Source: Rapana venosa
Lineage: Eukaryota > Mollusca > Gastropoda > Neogastropoda > Muricidae
Direction of reading: 5' to 3'
Length of the DNA stretch: 64,000 nt
Assembly: GCA_028751875.1 (NCBI GenBank)
Contig: CM054145.1
Location: 12,761,567 to 12,825,566, forward strand
Numbering within the stretch: the first letter of the stretch is position 1; every line of letters begins with the position of its first letter. Position numbers and translations under genes: made by a program. Under the pieces are notes generated by a model, which searched no databases, was not told the DNA's origin, and saw only the letters and a list, made by a program, of their open reading frames with translations. Positions 45,510 through 55,269 of this stretch are shown here, in pieces.

Positions 45510-46190
45510 ATGCCAGATATGAAAGAAATCACTGAGTTGATACCTGCTTTCAATAGAGATGGTGAAGAAATCAACCCAGAGAGCAGCGATGACGAGTAGG
45601 CAGATGAAGAGCTGAAAGCAGTTGAAAATCTACGTCAGATGAAACAGAGGACAAAGACGCTAACAAAACTGATTATTTATCCAAAGACAAACACTTGGAA
45701 GAACATTTCAATGACAAAAAAGATGCTCCCCTCGATTATAAGGAAACAATTTGTGATAGTGATGCTGAAGCAAGTTCAAGTCATGGTGACAGTGCTGGAG
45801 TTTACCTTACCTACTCTGGAGCAAGAAGCAAACTTTTCATGCCAGTTCTCACCCAAAAAAAGTGCAGGTTTTTTTTTTAAATCGAAGCAGACCTGGTTTT
45901 TTACCATACTGCCTAGTTTACTTTGTTTACTCTGCTATTTTGCTCAGTTTCTTTGTCTGGTTATTTCATTATTTGCACTTGAACACAGAAACAACGAGAA
46001 ATACAGCAGCTTAAGAGTCTAGTGTTTAGTTTAACAATGAGGCCCAAGAAAAAAAAGTTTCCACAAATTAAGGTTGCTGTTGAAAAAAGACTGACAGCAG
46101 AGAAGCACAGTTTTCACCAGAAGATGAGTTGTCACTACAGCTAAACACTCAAGATGTGACAAAAGTTGAGTTTACACTTTGCCCCTCCAT
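45510..46190 (+). pseudogene. Coding-like acidic segment with frameshifts, unrecognised
   Basis: Three pieces in different frames look protein-like. 45515-45595 reads MKEITELIPAFNRDGEEINP then ESSDDE before a TAG. 45648-45865 reads DETEDKDANKTDYLSKDKHL, then acidic text ending YSGARSKLFMPVLTQKK. 46038-46190 reads MRPKKKKFPQIKVAVEKRLT, then, after a shift, SPEDELSLQLNTQDVTKVEF. The acidic/basic composition suggests a decayed gene or DNA-transposon ORF. No domain is recognised, and the pieces may not belong together. 45860-46030 is T-rich and could be intronic. Confidence 0.3.
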
Positions 46191-46194
46191 AAAC

Positions 46195-46240
46195 TCTGTG
46201 TGTGTGTGTGTGTGTGTGTGCGTGTGTGCGCGCGCGCATG
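46195..46240 (+). repeat. TG/CG microsatellite
   Basis: (TG)n with CGCG end. Confidence 0.95.
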
Positions 46241-46249
46241 TAAATCAAC

Positions 46250-47335
46250 TCAGTCAGATCTTTATTTCCTGAGGGTACAATGTATTTTGTAGCAATGTTT
46301 GTTTTTATCCTCATCAGCTGCACATGTGTGTATACATGTTCTTATTTTTAATGTCTGTTCACAATAAGTGATCATAAAAAAAGAAAAAAATGTAAGGTGG
46401 TAGTCATGGTGGTTCACCTTCAGGAAAAATGTAGCCAGCTCTGTAAACACCATCTACATAATAGTCAAACTAAGATAAAAATTAAAACTATGAAGAAAAA
46501 CTATTATTGATTACAGATTAGCCTATTCAAAAAATCAACCACAACTGTTCTGAGGTAAGAAAAAAATGCCTTTGTGTGTGCATGCGTGCGCGTGGTGCGT
46601 CTGTGCGTGCTTGTGTGAAAATTGTGTGACTGTGAGTTTATACATGTTATTTTCACAACTGTTACTGGTAAAAATTGTCAAATAAATAAGAAATATAACT
46701 ATCTGATTATTATGCCTAGAGCAAATTGAAATATTATTCACAATTCTACTTCTGGTTATTCCAAGAAAGTATGTGATCTACATACTGATTGTGTGTGTGT
46801 GTTGCACTACAACCGCTACCACCATGACCACTTTTACCAACTTAGGAACACACACACATACACACTTCAGAGTGTGCACCAACTTTGTTTATTCTGGTTA
46901 AATACAGTGTAGGCCTAAATTATAGACGATTTTTCCATTCTTATGGAATGATGCAGTTTTATGATGTATGATACTACAATAGAGAACAAACTGTCATTAT
47001 GATATTACACATGCACTTTTGTTTTTTCCTGATATGAGTTGGACATGTTTGTCATAGGCATCAGTTGCTCAAACATGCATCAAGGCCCTCCCTACAACTG
47101 TGAGCATGCAGCATGAAGAAAGAGCCGGAGCGAGTGCAGACTAAAACTGGCTACACATGGATTGATTGGTTGTTTAAATTGTTCATCATTATTGTATAGT
47201 TTTAAGACTCAAAATCAAATACATGTCAGATTGTTTTTCCTTTCTTGGGTACAGGGTAAGCACTCTCTCTTCTTTCAGAGTTAAGATTTGGCAGTTTGTT
47301 TCAAATCACTTTCAGATTTTATTTTGAAGATGGTT
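46250..47335. other. Intergenic, no gene recognised
   Basis: A+T-rich with short TG and CA tracts (46573-46610, 46790-46805). Around 46260-46310, TTTATTTCCTGAGGGTACAA resembles the TTTATTTCCAGATGGTACAT of 27484 and may be another LINE 3' end. Nothing else is supported. Confidence 0.4.
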
Positions 47336-47387
47336 GTATTGTGTGTGTGTGTGTGTTTGTATTTATATTCTTTGATTTTTCAAGGAT

Positions 47388-47605
47388 TGAATGAACATCC
47401 ATGTGCTTTTAAAAAATTTTTTTTTTACATCTAGTCCCCATGTGCATGTGGTTTTGTAAATATTGTTATCTGTTCTCACCTGCACACAATGGCCTATTCT
47501 TCCAAATGAACAAGTTTTAATGTGCGCACAAAATGTTCTCTGTGTCCCTTTATGTTCACAAACAGGACTTCAGTTTACAGTCTCATCTGAAGGAGGTGTG
47601 TTGTC
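47388..47605 (-). mobile_element. Partial tRNA-SINE, reverse
   Basis: CATCTAGTCCCCATGTGCAT, GTTCTCACCTGCACACAATG, TCTTCCAAATGAACAAGTTT, CAGTCTCATCTGAAGG. Same body as 13150-13490. The tRNA-like head is missing. Confidence 0.75.
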
Positions 47606-47654
47606 TTCAACTTCAATTTAACGTTTGTTCACTCTCAGTGATATTAGGTTAGAG

Positions 47655-47700
47655 GGGTGTGTGTGTGTGTGTGTGTGCGTGCGTGCGTGTGTGTGTGATT
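47655..47700 (+). repeat. TG microsatellite
   Basis: (TG)n with CG interruptions. Confidence 0.95.
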
Positions 47701-47844
47701 CCACTTTAAGTCTATTAGACCAAACAAAAAAGGGGAAAGGGAGTCTGGATTGGGGTTTGGGGTGGAAGCACACAATTTTGAATATTGGTGGACAAGTATA
47801 CTATGGAAATGTGTGTGTGTGTGTGTGTTTGTTATTTAGTTTGT

Positions 47845-48158
47845 TTTTTTATTTCGAGGATAATGTAATAAGGACTCATGTGCTTTTGTATGCAGTTTTG
47901 TCAATTTTGTCATTCATTCCCACCAGCACATAATGGCCTACTCTTCCGAAAAGCGGATCGGGTATTAACGTGTGCACAAGATGTTCTGCATGTGTTCACA
48001 CAAGGGACCTCGGTTTATAATTATAGTCTCATATGAAAGATTTTGGGGGGGAGTGGAGTTGGCACTGATGTTTACTCGGAGAAAAAATCTTCTTGAACAG
48101 GAATCAAACTCGGGTCAGCAGATCATGAGCGCATCACGCTAACCATCAGGCTATCCCC
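47845..48158 (-). mobile_element. tRNA-derived SINE, full head, reverse
   Basis: On the minus strand the head at 48158 reads GGGATAGCCTGATGGTTAGC (A box) and CGAGTTTGATTCCTG (B box). The body and 3' end (ending CATTATCCTCGAAATAAAAA near 47855) match 13150-13490. A long (TG)n tract abuts the head. Confidence 0.87.
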
Positions 48159-48213
48159 TGTGTGTGTGTGTATGTGTGTGTGTGTGCGTGTGTGTGTGTA
48201 TGTGTCTCTGTGT

Positions 48214-48282
<69 letters not shown>
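48159..48282 (+). repeat. TG microsatellite
   Basis: More than 100 bp of (TG)n with TA and TCTC interruptions. Confidence 0.97.
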
Positions 48283-48285
<3 letters not shown>

Positions 48286-48433
48286 GATTAATACATCATT
48301 ACATTATATCTAAACTTATGTTCTCTTCCTACCACAAAAATTAAAATATATTGATAAATTAGTACTCCTACATTAGGTTTATAATACTTGTTTTCGAATC
48401 TATGTTTCATACCTTTTTCTCTGTCTGTTTCAG

Positions 48434-48752
48434 AGTTGAAGAGAAGAAGCTCAGAAAGACTATGGACCACTGCTAGAAAAATGTTGCAAGTCCAAGGCAG
48501 AGGAAGCAAGGTGGCACCAGAGCCCTGAGCTTGACTGACACAATTATCCAATGTGTGGAGGAGCTTGACATTAAACTGTGCTGAGGACAAAGCTGCCAGC
48601 CTCCTCCTCCTCCACCAGGCAATGATGTGGAGCACTGATGGAAAGAAATGTGCACAGTTCCTGACTTTGCCTGTGGTTTGTGTCGACTGTAGTGTCATGT
48701 GTGATATCAAATGGATTAAATATGATCAACACAACACTGTTCTGGAGTTCAG
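48434..48752 (+). pseudogene. Candidate exon with strong splice sites but broken frame
   Basis: Flanked by a good acceptor (TTTTTCTCTGTCTGTTTCAG, ending 48433) and a good donor (CAGGTATGT, GT at 48753). One frame reads VEEKKLRKTMDHC, a TAG, then QGGTRALSLTDTIIQCVEEL and DIKLC; a shift of frame then gives AEDKAASLLLLHQAMMWSTD and ends VLEFR at the donor. One stop plus one frameshift suggests a pseudogene, or sequence errors in a real exon. No domain is recognised. The minus strand is also open across the segment but lacks splice support. Confidence 0.35.
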
Positions 48753-48974
48753 GTATGTGCCATTTTCATTTCCTTTTTTAGTATCACACAACCATTGGGT
48801 TGGTTGGTTGGTTGTTTTTTTTTACTATAGTCATAATTTTTATCACATTGTTCAAATATTGCATACAAGTTTAACCATTTACCACCATGTCAACATTCAT
48901 GACAATATAAGATGCTTGAGAGATAAAGAACTTCACTACCTGACAGTTATCTGTTTGTCCAGTTCAAAATAATT

Positions 48975-49835
48975 TTGAAAGCCTTTTTAGTTAGGGGGTG
49001 GGGGTGGGGGTGTTTTTTGGGGGTTTATTTTCAGTCAGACATTCAAGTACTGAAAGTACTGGAAATGTTTTCTTTGCTTTCTAGTTTTAAGCTCAAACAC
49101 ATTACAAAGTTATTGGGCTTTTGTTGTTTTCTTGTTCATAGTACATGATTTGTCTTATTTTCGCTTCATATTACTGTCTACAAAACAAAAAAAATCAAAT
49201 CAAGGGAAATTCAAAAAATTCTTTCAAAATTTTGTTTGGAAGACATAGGAGAATAAACCAGATAAACCACTTCCCTAAGTTTCATTCACTCAACAGCTTT
49301 CTTGCTATGGTCTCCTGATCAAAACATTTGGACACTGTCACAGATGAAGAAACTTCAAATCTGAATTTCTCAAAATGGCTGCCTCACCACTTTGTAAATT
49401 CAAACTACTATGTAACTTTGCTTTTAGTCAAGCTACAGCAAAAAACAAGTACATGACTGTAAAGCTTAATGATTAAACTTTCTCAAAGTATTAAAATCTG
49501 AAAAATGTTAAACAGGCACTTAATGTACATACCCTTTGTGGGAGTGCATCACAAATATATTTGTGTCTGGCACAAGACATCAATTATGATCAAGTTTATC
49601 TATATATGATGTAGTTAACATAGGATAAATAAAATGGCCATATACTATACCACAAAGTTCTTTCATTGTGTACAAATAAAATTTTTAGAAACATGTATGT
49701 CATAGAAGCAAGCCACGCACAGATGAGATATAAAAATATTATATCATCCTTGAAACACTTTCCACTGTCAAATCAACAATGTGTGCAGCACATAAACAGG
49801 AAATGTCAGAGGTTATTGTGGCAATCATATCACAT
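48975..49835. other. Intergenic, no gene recognised
   Basis: A+T-rich. A G/T-rich tract at 48990-49028. No supported exon or repeat. Confidence 0.5.
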
Positions 49836-49839
49836 TAAT

Positions 49840-50066
49840 CGGAAAATTTGAAGTCCTTTGGATGAGACTATAAACCAAGGCCCCATGTGCGAACGCATGC
49901 AGAACAGCTTGCACACACATTAAATACTGTTCCACTTTTTGAAAGAGTAGGCCATTGTGTGCCGGTGGGAACAGATGACAAAATTTACAAAACCGCATAC
50001 ACACAGGTACTGGATGTGAAAAAAAAAGCACATGAGTGCTTATTCCATTATCCTCAGGGGGAAAAA
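49840..50066 (+). mobile_element. tRNA-SINE, 5'-truncated
   Basis: GATGAGACTATAAACCAAGG, GCGAACGCATGCAG, GTTCCACTTTTTGAAAGAGT, GGTGGGAACAGATGACAAAA and GCACATGAGTGCTTATTCCA up to CATTATCCTC. Same family as 13150-13490, without the head. An L2-type terminus follows at once. Confidence 0.85.
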
Positions 50067-50071
50067 AAAGT

Positions 50072-50150
50072 CATCTGAGCACTTTGATTTGTTGCTTTAC
50101 AAGATTCAGCGCTATATAAGTTCCATACATTATTATTATTATTTATTAAT
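50072..50150 (+). mobile_element. L2-type 3' terminus
   Basis: GAGCACTTTGATTTGTTGCT, TTACAAGATTCAGCGCTATA, AAGTTCCATACATTATTATT and an (ATT)n tail. Confidence 0.85.
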
Positions 50151-50539
50151 ATTATGGCTGTTTTGATAAGTATGAAATGAAATAAAGTGGATTCTATTTC
50201 TATTCAGTGTCTGAACACACAGTCTTCATTTCAAGAATGTAATTTTCATTGGATCATACAGTACTAATACTATAGTATAAAGAATGCTGATGTGATATAT
50301 TTAAAGTATATCAGCACCCTTTAGTATATATATAATTATTACTTCACATATCATGATTATGACCTGTTCCATCATTTAAAAAAAAAGATTAATGTACATG
50401 TATAGTTGTAAAACTTGTAAACATACATGTACCGTAGACACACACACATACATGTGTATAATATATATATATGTGTGTGTGTGTGTGTATTTTATATAAA
50501 TATATAATAAATATATAACATATATCATAATACACTTAC

Positions 50540-50645
50540 TTTTTCTCTTCCTATGTTCTCCTCTTTTGCATATGAGGATGACATTTCTGTTCACACAACC
50601 AGCAAAATGGCAGCCTTCTTCCACTTCATGATCATCCCATGACAT
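50540..50645 (-). CDS. Candidate exon, unrecognised protein
   Basis: On the minus strand an ATG at 50645 opens MSWDDHEVEEGCHFAGCVNR, then NVILICKRGEHRKRK, ending at a strong donor (AAAAAGTAAGTGT, GT at 50539-50538) in phase 1. The start has A at -3. The frame also has upstream coding-like text in another frame. It could be a first coding exon of the reverse-strand C48-like gene, but its phase does not match the 45 kb exon directly, so at least one exon would have to lie between them. Confidence 0.3.
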
Positions 50646-50764
50646 CTTCCTCTTGCACTAGCTTTTCACAAAGGTCACCATACCTGTTCTTCAGCATCTG
50701 AACATATGATACATGCTCTGAAGAATGTAAATTTCATCCAACCATGTGCTGACATACATACTTC

Positions 50765-50852
50765 ACCATATCATCGCTTCGATTTGTTGTTTTTTTTTTA
50801 CAAGATTCAGCGCTATATATATAAATTCCATATATTATTATTATTATATATA
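50765..50852 (+). mobile_element. L2-type 3' terminus
   Basis: CGCTTCGATTTGTTG, a T run, ACAAGATTCAGCGCTATATA, AAATTCCATATATTATTATT. Confidence 0.85.
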
Positions 50853-51240
50853 GATATTCTAACAAAACACTGTTAAGTGCAGGCCAATGTCACTGTCAGG
50901 TAAGTAGCTTTTTTTTTACCACTACCAGACCTGTTAAATTAATCTGTATCAAAAGCAACTTTAGCAAGTAGATGGGCTTCATAAAAACAAAAAGTGTTTT
51001 GCAAGGAACAGTCAGTAGGCATTTGGATTCTACTGTATACTGTATAGTATATGTATAGTAATAATCTATTGTGCAGCAGTATTCTTTTGCACAGTACTTA
51101 TTCTATTCTATTGCACACCATTTTAGCTTTATTTGTAAAGCCCTGTAGGCTGTATTCTGTTTTGCATTGTGTTGGAACTAAATGCTCTGTACTTTTCTGT
51201 AGTTTGTTCTTTTGCCTTCAACAGTATTGCAGTTTTGTGT

Positions 51241-51242
51241 GT

Positions 51243-51282
<40 letters not shown>

Positions 51283-51385
51283 GTGAAAGGAGTTGTGTGT
51301 ATATATATATATCACTATTATGACTATATCACTTTGTGTGTGTACACCCTGTGTGTGTGTGGGGGGGGGGGGAGGGGGTGTGTGT
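51241..51385 (+). repeat. TG, TA and poly-G simple repeats
   Basis: (TG)n at 51241-51281, (TA)n at 51300-51311, (TG)n and a 12-base G run at 51361-51372. Confidence 0.95.
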
Positions 51386-51877
51386 GTGTCTGTGTGTTTG
51401 TATACATTGTGTTTTAATACTGTAGCCTGTAGGCTACTTGAAAGGGATTCCAAGCACTTGACAAAAAAGGAAAATGCTCTGTCACCAGCCATGAAAACAG
51501 AAAAGTGTTTAGAAATTTTATTACAAACCACAAGGGTGATACTGATAACCACCTACTGACCTACAAATGGTCCAAAATGGCATTTGATAATTTATAAATA
51601 TTATATAGCTTCTTTCAACCATATCATGACTCCTACCAATTTGTTTAACTGTCAGTAAATCATAGTTCTGTCTTTAAATTTTAGTAAATCATTCCGTAAA
51701 TTACACTGTTACAGTGTAAGTGTTACAGTTTGCAATTGACCATCATAGATCATGCAACATTCCAATATCATTTTATCATGTTACAGTCATTCTTTGTTTA
51801 TCGTTCGGTATGGTATTGTACACCGTGTGTTCACATTACTAACACATTCCCCTTCCATTCTAAAGAACAATACGTAC

Positions 51878-52128
51878 CTCTGAATCTTGAATTTAATGGC
51901 ATCGAGTTTTACCAAGCTAGCAGTGTTACACCAGTTTGAAAAATAGCGCCTAGGCCTAATAGCTTGTTCCTGTAGGCTAGAGCGGTCAAGGTCGGTCAAG
52001 GTCGGGAAGCTCGCAGAATGTAGGCTAAAGGTCAACATAAATCCGCTGGTTTCTCGTCTTTCGTACAATCTAAAAGAGAGACCATTACAGGTTTGATCAT
52101 AATGGGTTTTCAATAAAGCCCCTATCAC
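51878..52128 (-). other. Possible reverse-strand exon, weak
   Basis: A minus-strand open frame (about 83 codons before the donor) ending SLVKLDAIKFKIQ at the strong donor CAGAGGTACGT (GT at 51877-51876). There is no domain. It could be the 5' exon of a reverse-strand gene, or chance. Confidence 0.2.
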
Positions 52129-52335
52129 TGAACAAGAAAAACTGTCTAGACGGTAAAAGAAAGTTTTAAGTAACCAAGGCTATCAACAAAACCGGGGGCT
52201 GTTGATCATTAATTTGAAGCCTAAGAGGAAAAGCTTCGACTTTTTTCCTTGTAAAGAAAATCTGAAACCAATGACGAGAATCAGAAGAGATGAGTAAAGG
52301 GTAAATTTAGCAGGAAATGTAGTAAACGAATACAT

Positions 52336-52432
52336 GGGGGGGGGGGGGGGGGTCGCTTTGCACATGGTGACAAGCTCTGCCTGAGAAAGCAGCTCAAATT
52401 TCGCTCAGAAATTTGCTGTGACAACAAATCCA
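52336..52432 (+). mobile_element. Poly-G run plus SINE 3' tail
   Basis: A 17-base G run, then CATGGTGACAAGCTCTGCCT, GAGAAAGCAGCTCAAATTTC and GCTCAGAAATTTGCTGTGAC, the last part of the 1360-1765 SINE family. Confidence 0.7.
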
Positions 52433-52612
52433 GGACAATAACTGTACTTGTAAGCAACAACTCAAAGTAATGTCATATACATATAAACCCATACAGTAAG
52501 TACATCAACACAACATGACACAGAATGCAAAGCAAAACAATCCAAAACAAAACAACATGATACATAGGATACGGTACACTCCACTCCATTTCACTCCTCT
52601 ACACTAGGCTAC

Positions 52613-53030
52613 GGGATAGCCTAGCTCAGTGGTCAGAGCACTCGCTTTCCCCAGCTAGGCTAGCCTAAGTTTAAGCAGCATCGAGCGTGATTTCCACTTG
52701 GATGGGTGACCGTTTGTGCGCCTTGGCTTCAGTACAGTCCTCCAGTTCACCCAGCTGTAAATGGGTACCTGCCTCTTTAGGGTCAGCAGCGAGGGAGAGG
52801 AAATGGGCCCTGCCTATTGAGATATGTTGGCCCCTTGAGAAGTTGTTGGCTATTGAGATATGTTGGCCATATTGAGATATAGCGAGATCTATATTGAGAT
52901 ATATATTGAGATATGTTGGCTATTGAGATATGTTGACCCCTTGAGAAGTTGAGGTCTCTGATGCCTCACTCTCCTACGACCACAAAGGCCCTTCGTAGTG
53001 GGACACCTTTACTTTTTTTTTTTTTAATGG
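52613..53030 (+). mobile_element. tRNA/5S chimeric SINE, + orientation, with internal expansion
   Basis: The head GGGATAGCCTAGCTCAGTGG, TCAGAGCACTCGCTTTCC is tRNA-like (A box TAGCTCAGTGG). It is followed at 52666-52717 by TTTAAGCAGCATCGAGCG and ACTTGGATGGGTGACCGTTT, which match the box A and box C region of 5S rRNA. The body (CCTTGGCTTCAGTACAG, CACCCAGCTGTAAATGGG) follows. Between 52818 and 52945 is a local expansion of TATTGAGATATGTTGGC-type units, absent in the other copies. It ends in T-rich sequence. Confidence 0.85.
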
Positions 53031-53219
53031 CTACATGTCAACTAGATGTTTGAAGGTTGTTATTTTGTTTACAAGTTACCAACTGACTGTTCTTTTTGTG
53101 GACTGTAGATAGCAGTGTGGTAGCCTATAGTTATATGAAACCAGCTCTCTCCCTCTGTGTATCCATAATCTTCGGGTTCACAGTGTTAAGCAAGTGGAGA
53201 AAAACAACTTTTCTTGCAA

Positions 53220-53455
53220 GAAGACAAAAATAAGACGAAGATGGAGAAAAAAGATGATGATGACGAATAGAAGAAGAAGAAGAAGAAGAAGAATGGGGAG
53301 GAAACAGAAGAAGAGGGGGAAGATGAGAAAAAGGACATGAAGAATAGAAAGAATGGGAAAAAGATAATGTTACTTGGGGGGAAAAAGAAAGAAAGACAAA
53401 AAAATAAAAAGACAACAACGAGAAAGAAGAAGAAGAAGAAGAAGACACAAAAAGG
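53220..53455 (+). repeat. GAA-rich purine tract
   Basis: (GAA)n/(GATGAA)n-rich, strongly purine-biased on the + strand for about 230 bp. The Ser/Phe-rich minus-strand open frames are artefacts. Confidence 0.9.
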
Positions 53456-53785
53456 AGAATGAATAAATATGTGGAATGGGAGCGGTTGGAATTCTTTGGC
53501 AGTGTGAAAAGGGTAAGTAACAAGAAGCATTCTTTCAGATTGGGATTACATACTGTGGAAGAAGAAAAAGCAAACAAAACAACCCTAACCTCCCCCGCCC
53601 CCCCTCCTCATGGTAAGCGTTTGTGTCGCTATTTATATTTCCACTCTGGAAATAGAGCAGTGTGCCTGATAGCTGTACCAGGAACAAATAGAAGACTAGC
53701 ATTAAAAGATTTTTTTAAAACCCACTAGGTATGTCTGCACCTGTAAGAAACTGTTTTTGATAATGACAATGGCAGAACAGAAATC

Positions 53786-53787
<2 letters not shown>

Positions 53788-53828
<41 letters not shown>

Positions 53829-53860
53829 AATCAGGAATGTGAGACAAGCAGAAAACAAAG

Positions 53861-53933
<73 letters not shown>
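53788..53933 (+). repeat. CT tract and GA tract in inverted arrangement
   Basis: (CT)n at 53788-53826 and (GA)n at 53862-53932, separated by 35 bp. The complementary arms could fold into a hairpin. Confidence 0.92.
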
Positions 53934-53934
53934 A

Positions 53935-54085
53935 AGTTAAAGTCAGAAATACCTAATCATCCAACCAAGGGCAGTTGCAACACTGGCAGGCACATTGATA
54001 CTAATCCTAGTCTCAAAAAGGCACAAGAAAGCTACATTTCAAAATGGATTTAAACATTCCAAGATAACTTCAAATAAAAATATCA

Positions 54086-54160
<75 letters not shown>

Positions 54161-54185
54161 CAATGTAGGAATACAATGTTGAAAG
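53935..54185 (-). mobile_element. Dispersed retroelement 3' region with CA tract, copy 2
   Basis: AAGTTAAAGTCAGAAATACC, AAGGGCAGTTGCAACACTGG, GGCACATTGATAC, AAAGCTACATTTCAAAATGG, AAACATTCCAAGATAACTTC, (CA)n at 54088-54158, AATGTAGGAATACAATG. Parallel to 30975-31410. Confidence 0.65.
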
Positions 54186-54199
54186 GACCACTGACTAAG

Positions 54200-54485
54200 G
54201 TAAAGGTAAAGGAGTCCCGTAACCTATAAGGTCGTAGGGGAGCGAGGCGTCAGAGACCTCACTTCTCTAGGGCCAGCATATTGAGGGAAGTGCCCATCTC
54301 CTCTCCCTCGCTACTTTACCTTTCCTGACCCTAAAGAGGCAAGTACCCATTTACAGTTGGGTGAACTGGGGGACTTTACTGAAGCCAAGGCCCGCAAACG
54401 GTCACCTATCCAAGTGGTAACCACGCTCAATGCTGCTTAACTTGGCTTGGGGAAAGGAGTGTTCCGACCACTAACCTATCCAGGC
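54200..54485 (-). mobile_element. tRNA/5S chimeric SINE, reverse
   Basis: Plus strand: TAAAGGTAAAGGAGTCCCGT, GTAGGGGAGCGAGGCGTCAG, ACAGTTGGGTGAACTGGGGG, ACGGTCACCTATCCAAGTGG, CTCAATGCTGCTTAACTTGG, ending at the complement of the tRNA-like head. About 290 bp, like the 60 and 61 kb copies. Confidence 0.9.
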
Positions 54486-54612
54486 ATTAACTAGAAAGAC
54501 ATATATCTACTCATATTGACCTCTCTCTCTTTATATATATAATTGTCTTGATAAAAACCCCACAATTCTGCTGGGCACCACTCCCTTCAAGCACACAGTT
54601 GAGGTAAAATAG

Positions 54613-54786
54613 TAAAATGGCAATAAAAACACAACTATGTTCAGCTTCATTTCTCCTTTTATTTCTGTCAGCAAATTTTTGCTTTCATCTGAATCCTGAG
54701 GAAGCTTCAGATGGAAGCGAAACTTTGCTGACAGAAATAAAAGGAGAAATGAAGCTGAACATAATTGTATTTTTATTGCCATTTTA
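54613..54786. repeat. 81-bp inverted repeat (near-perfect palindrome)
   Basis: Left arm 54613-54693 and right arm 54706-54786 are complementary over 81 bases with five mismatches and a 12-base spacer (TCCTGAGGAAGC). Arm landmarks: TAAAATGGCAATAAAAA at the outer ends, CAGCTTCATTTCTCC in the middle, CATCTGAA at the inner ends. It sits between A+T-rich sequence and a (CA)n tract. It could be a foldback element or a long RNA hairpin if transcribed. Confidence 0.93.

Positions 54787-54789
<3 letters not shown>

Positions 54790-54858
<69 letters not shown>
54790..54858 (+). repeat. CA microsatellite
   Basis: Pure (CA)n directly after the palindrome. Confidence 0.97.
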
Positions 54859-54859
<1 letters not shown>

Positions 54860-55021
54860 TCATTATAAGCCAAAAATAAGACATTTATTTTCATGAGCTT
54901 GTGCTTGTGGGCATCATGAGCTTGTGCTTGTGGACATGATTATACGCCCCCCTCCCCCCTCCCTCTCACACACACACTGGAAATAAACACTTGACTTCAC
55001 TTGACTTGTCACACCAGGGAC

Positions 55022-55095
55022 AGGATAGCCTGCTGGTTTGGGTGTCGCCCAGTGTGCTTGTGATCTACTGACACTGGTTGGAATTTTGTTCAAGG
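55022..55095 (+). mobile_element. tRNA-SINE head fragment
   Basis: GGATAGCCTGCTGGTTTGGG, TGTGCTTGTGATCTACTGAC and TTGGAATTTTGTTCAAGG correspond to the head of the 47845-48158 SINE (which on minus reads GGGATAGCCTGATGGTTAGC). The body is absent. Confidence 0.65.
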
Positions 55096-55269
55096 TGATT
55101 TGCTAGTTTCACATGTAAAACTATTGTCGTTCTTTTGCAAACTATATATTTGTATTTTTATATTTAGTATGCTATTTGAACATTCTTGTTTCTCGACTTT
55201 GATGGAGCTAGTCAGTTTTTTCCCTATTTTGTCTTATATCACTTTTATTGCTGTTTACATGAAATATCT

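Noticed and set aside
48288..48710. A 140-codon minus-strand frame
   Set aside because: It lacks splice support and recognisable domain; the plus strand has the splice sites.
53131..53577. Ser/Phe-rich open frames on minus
   Set aside because: They are the complement of a GAA-rich tract.
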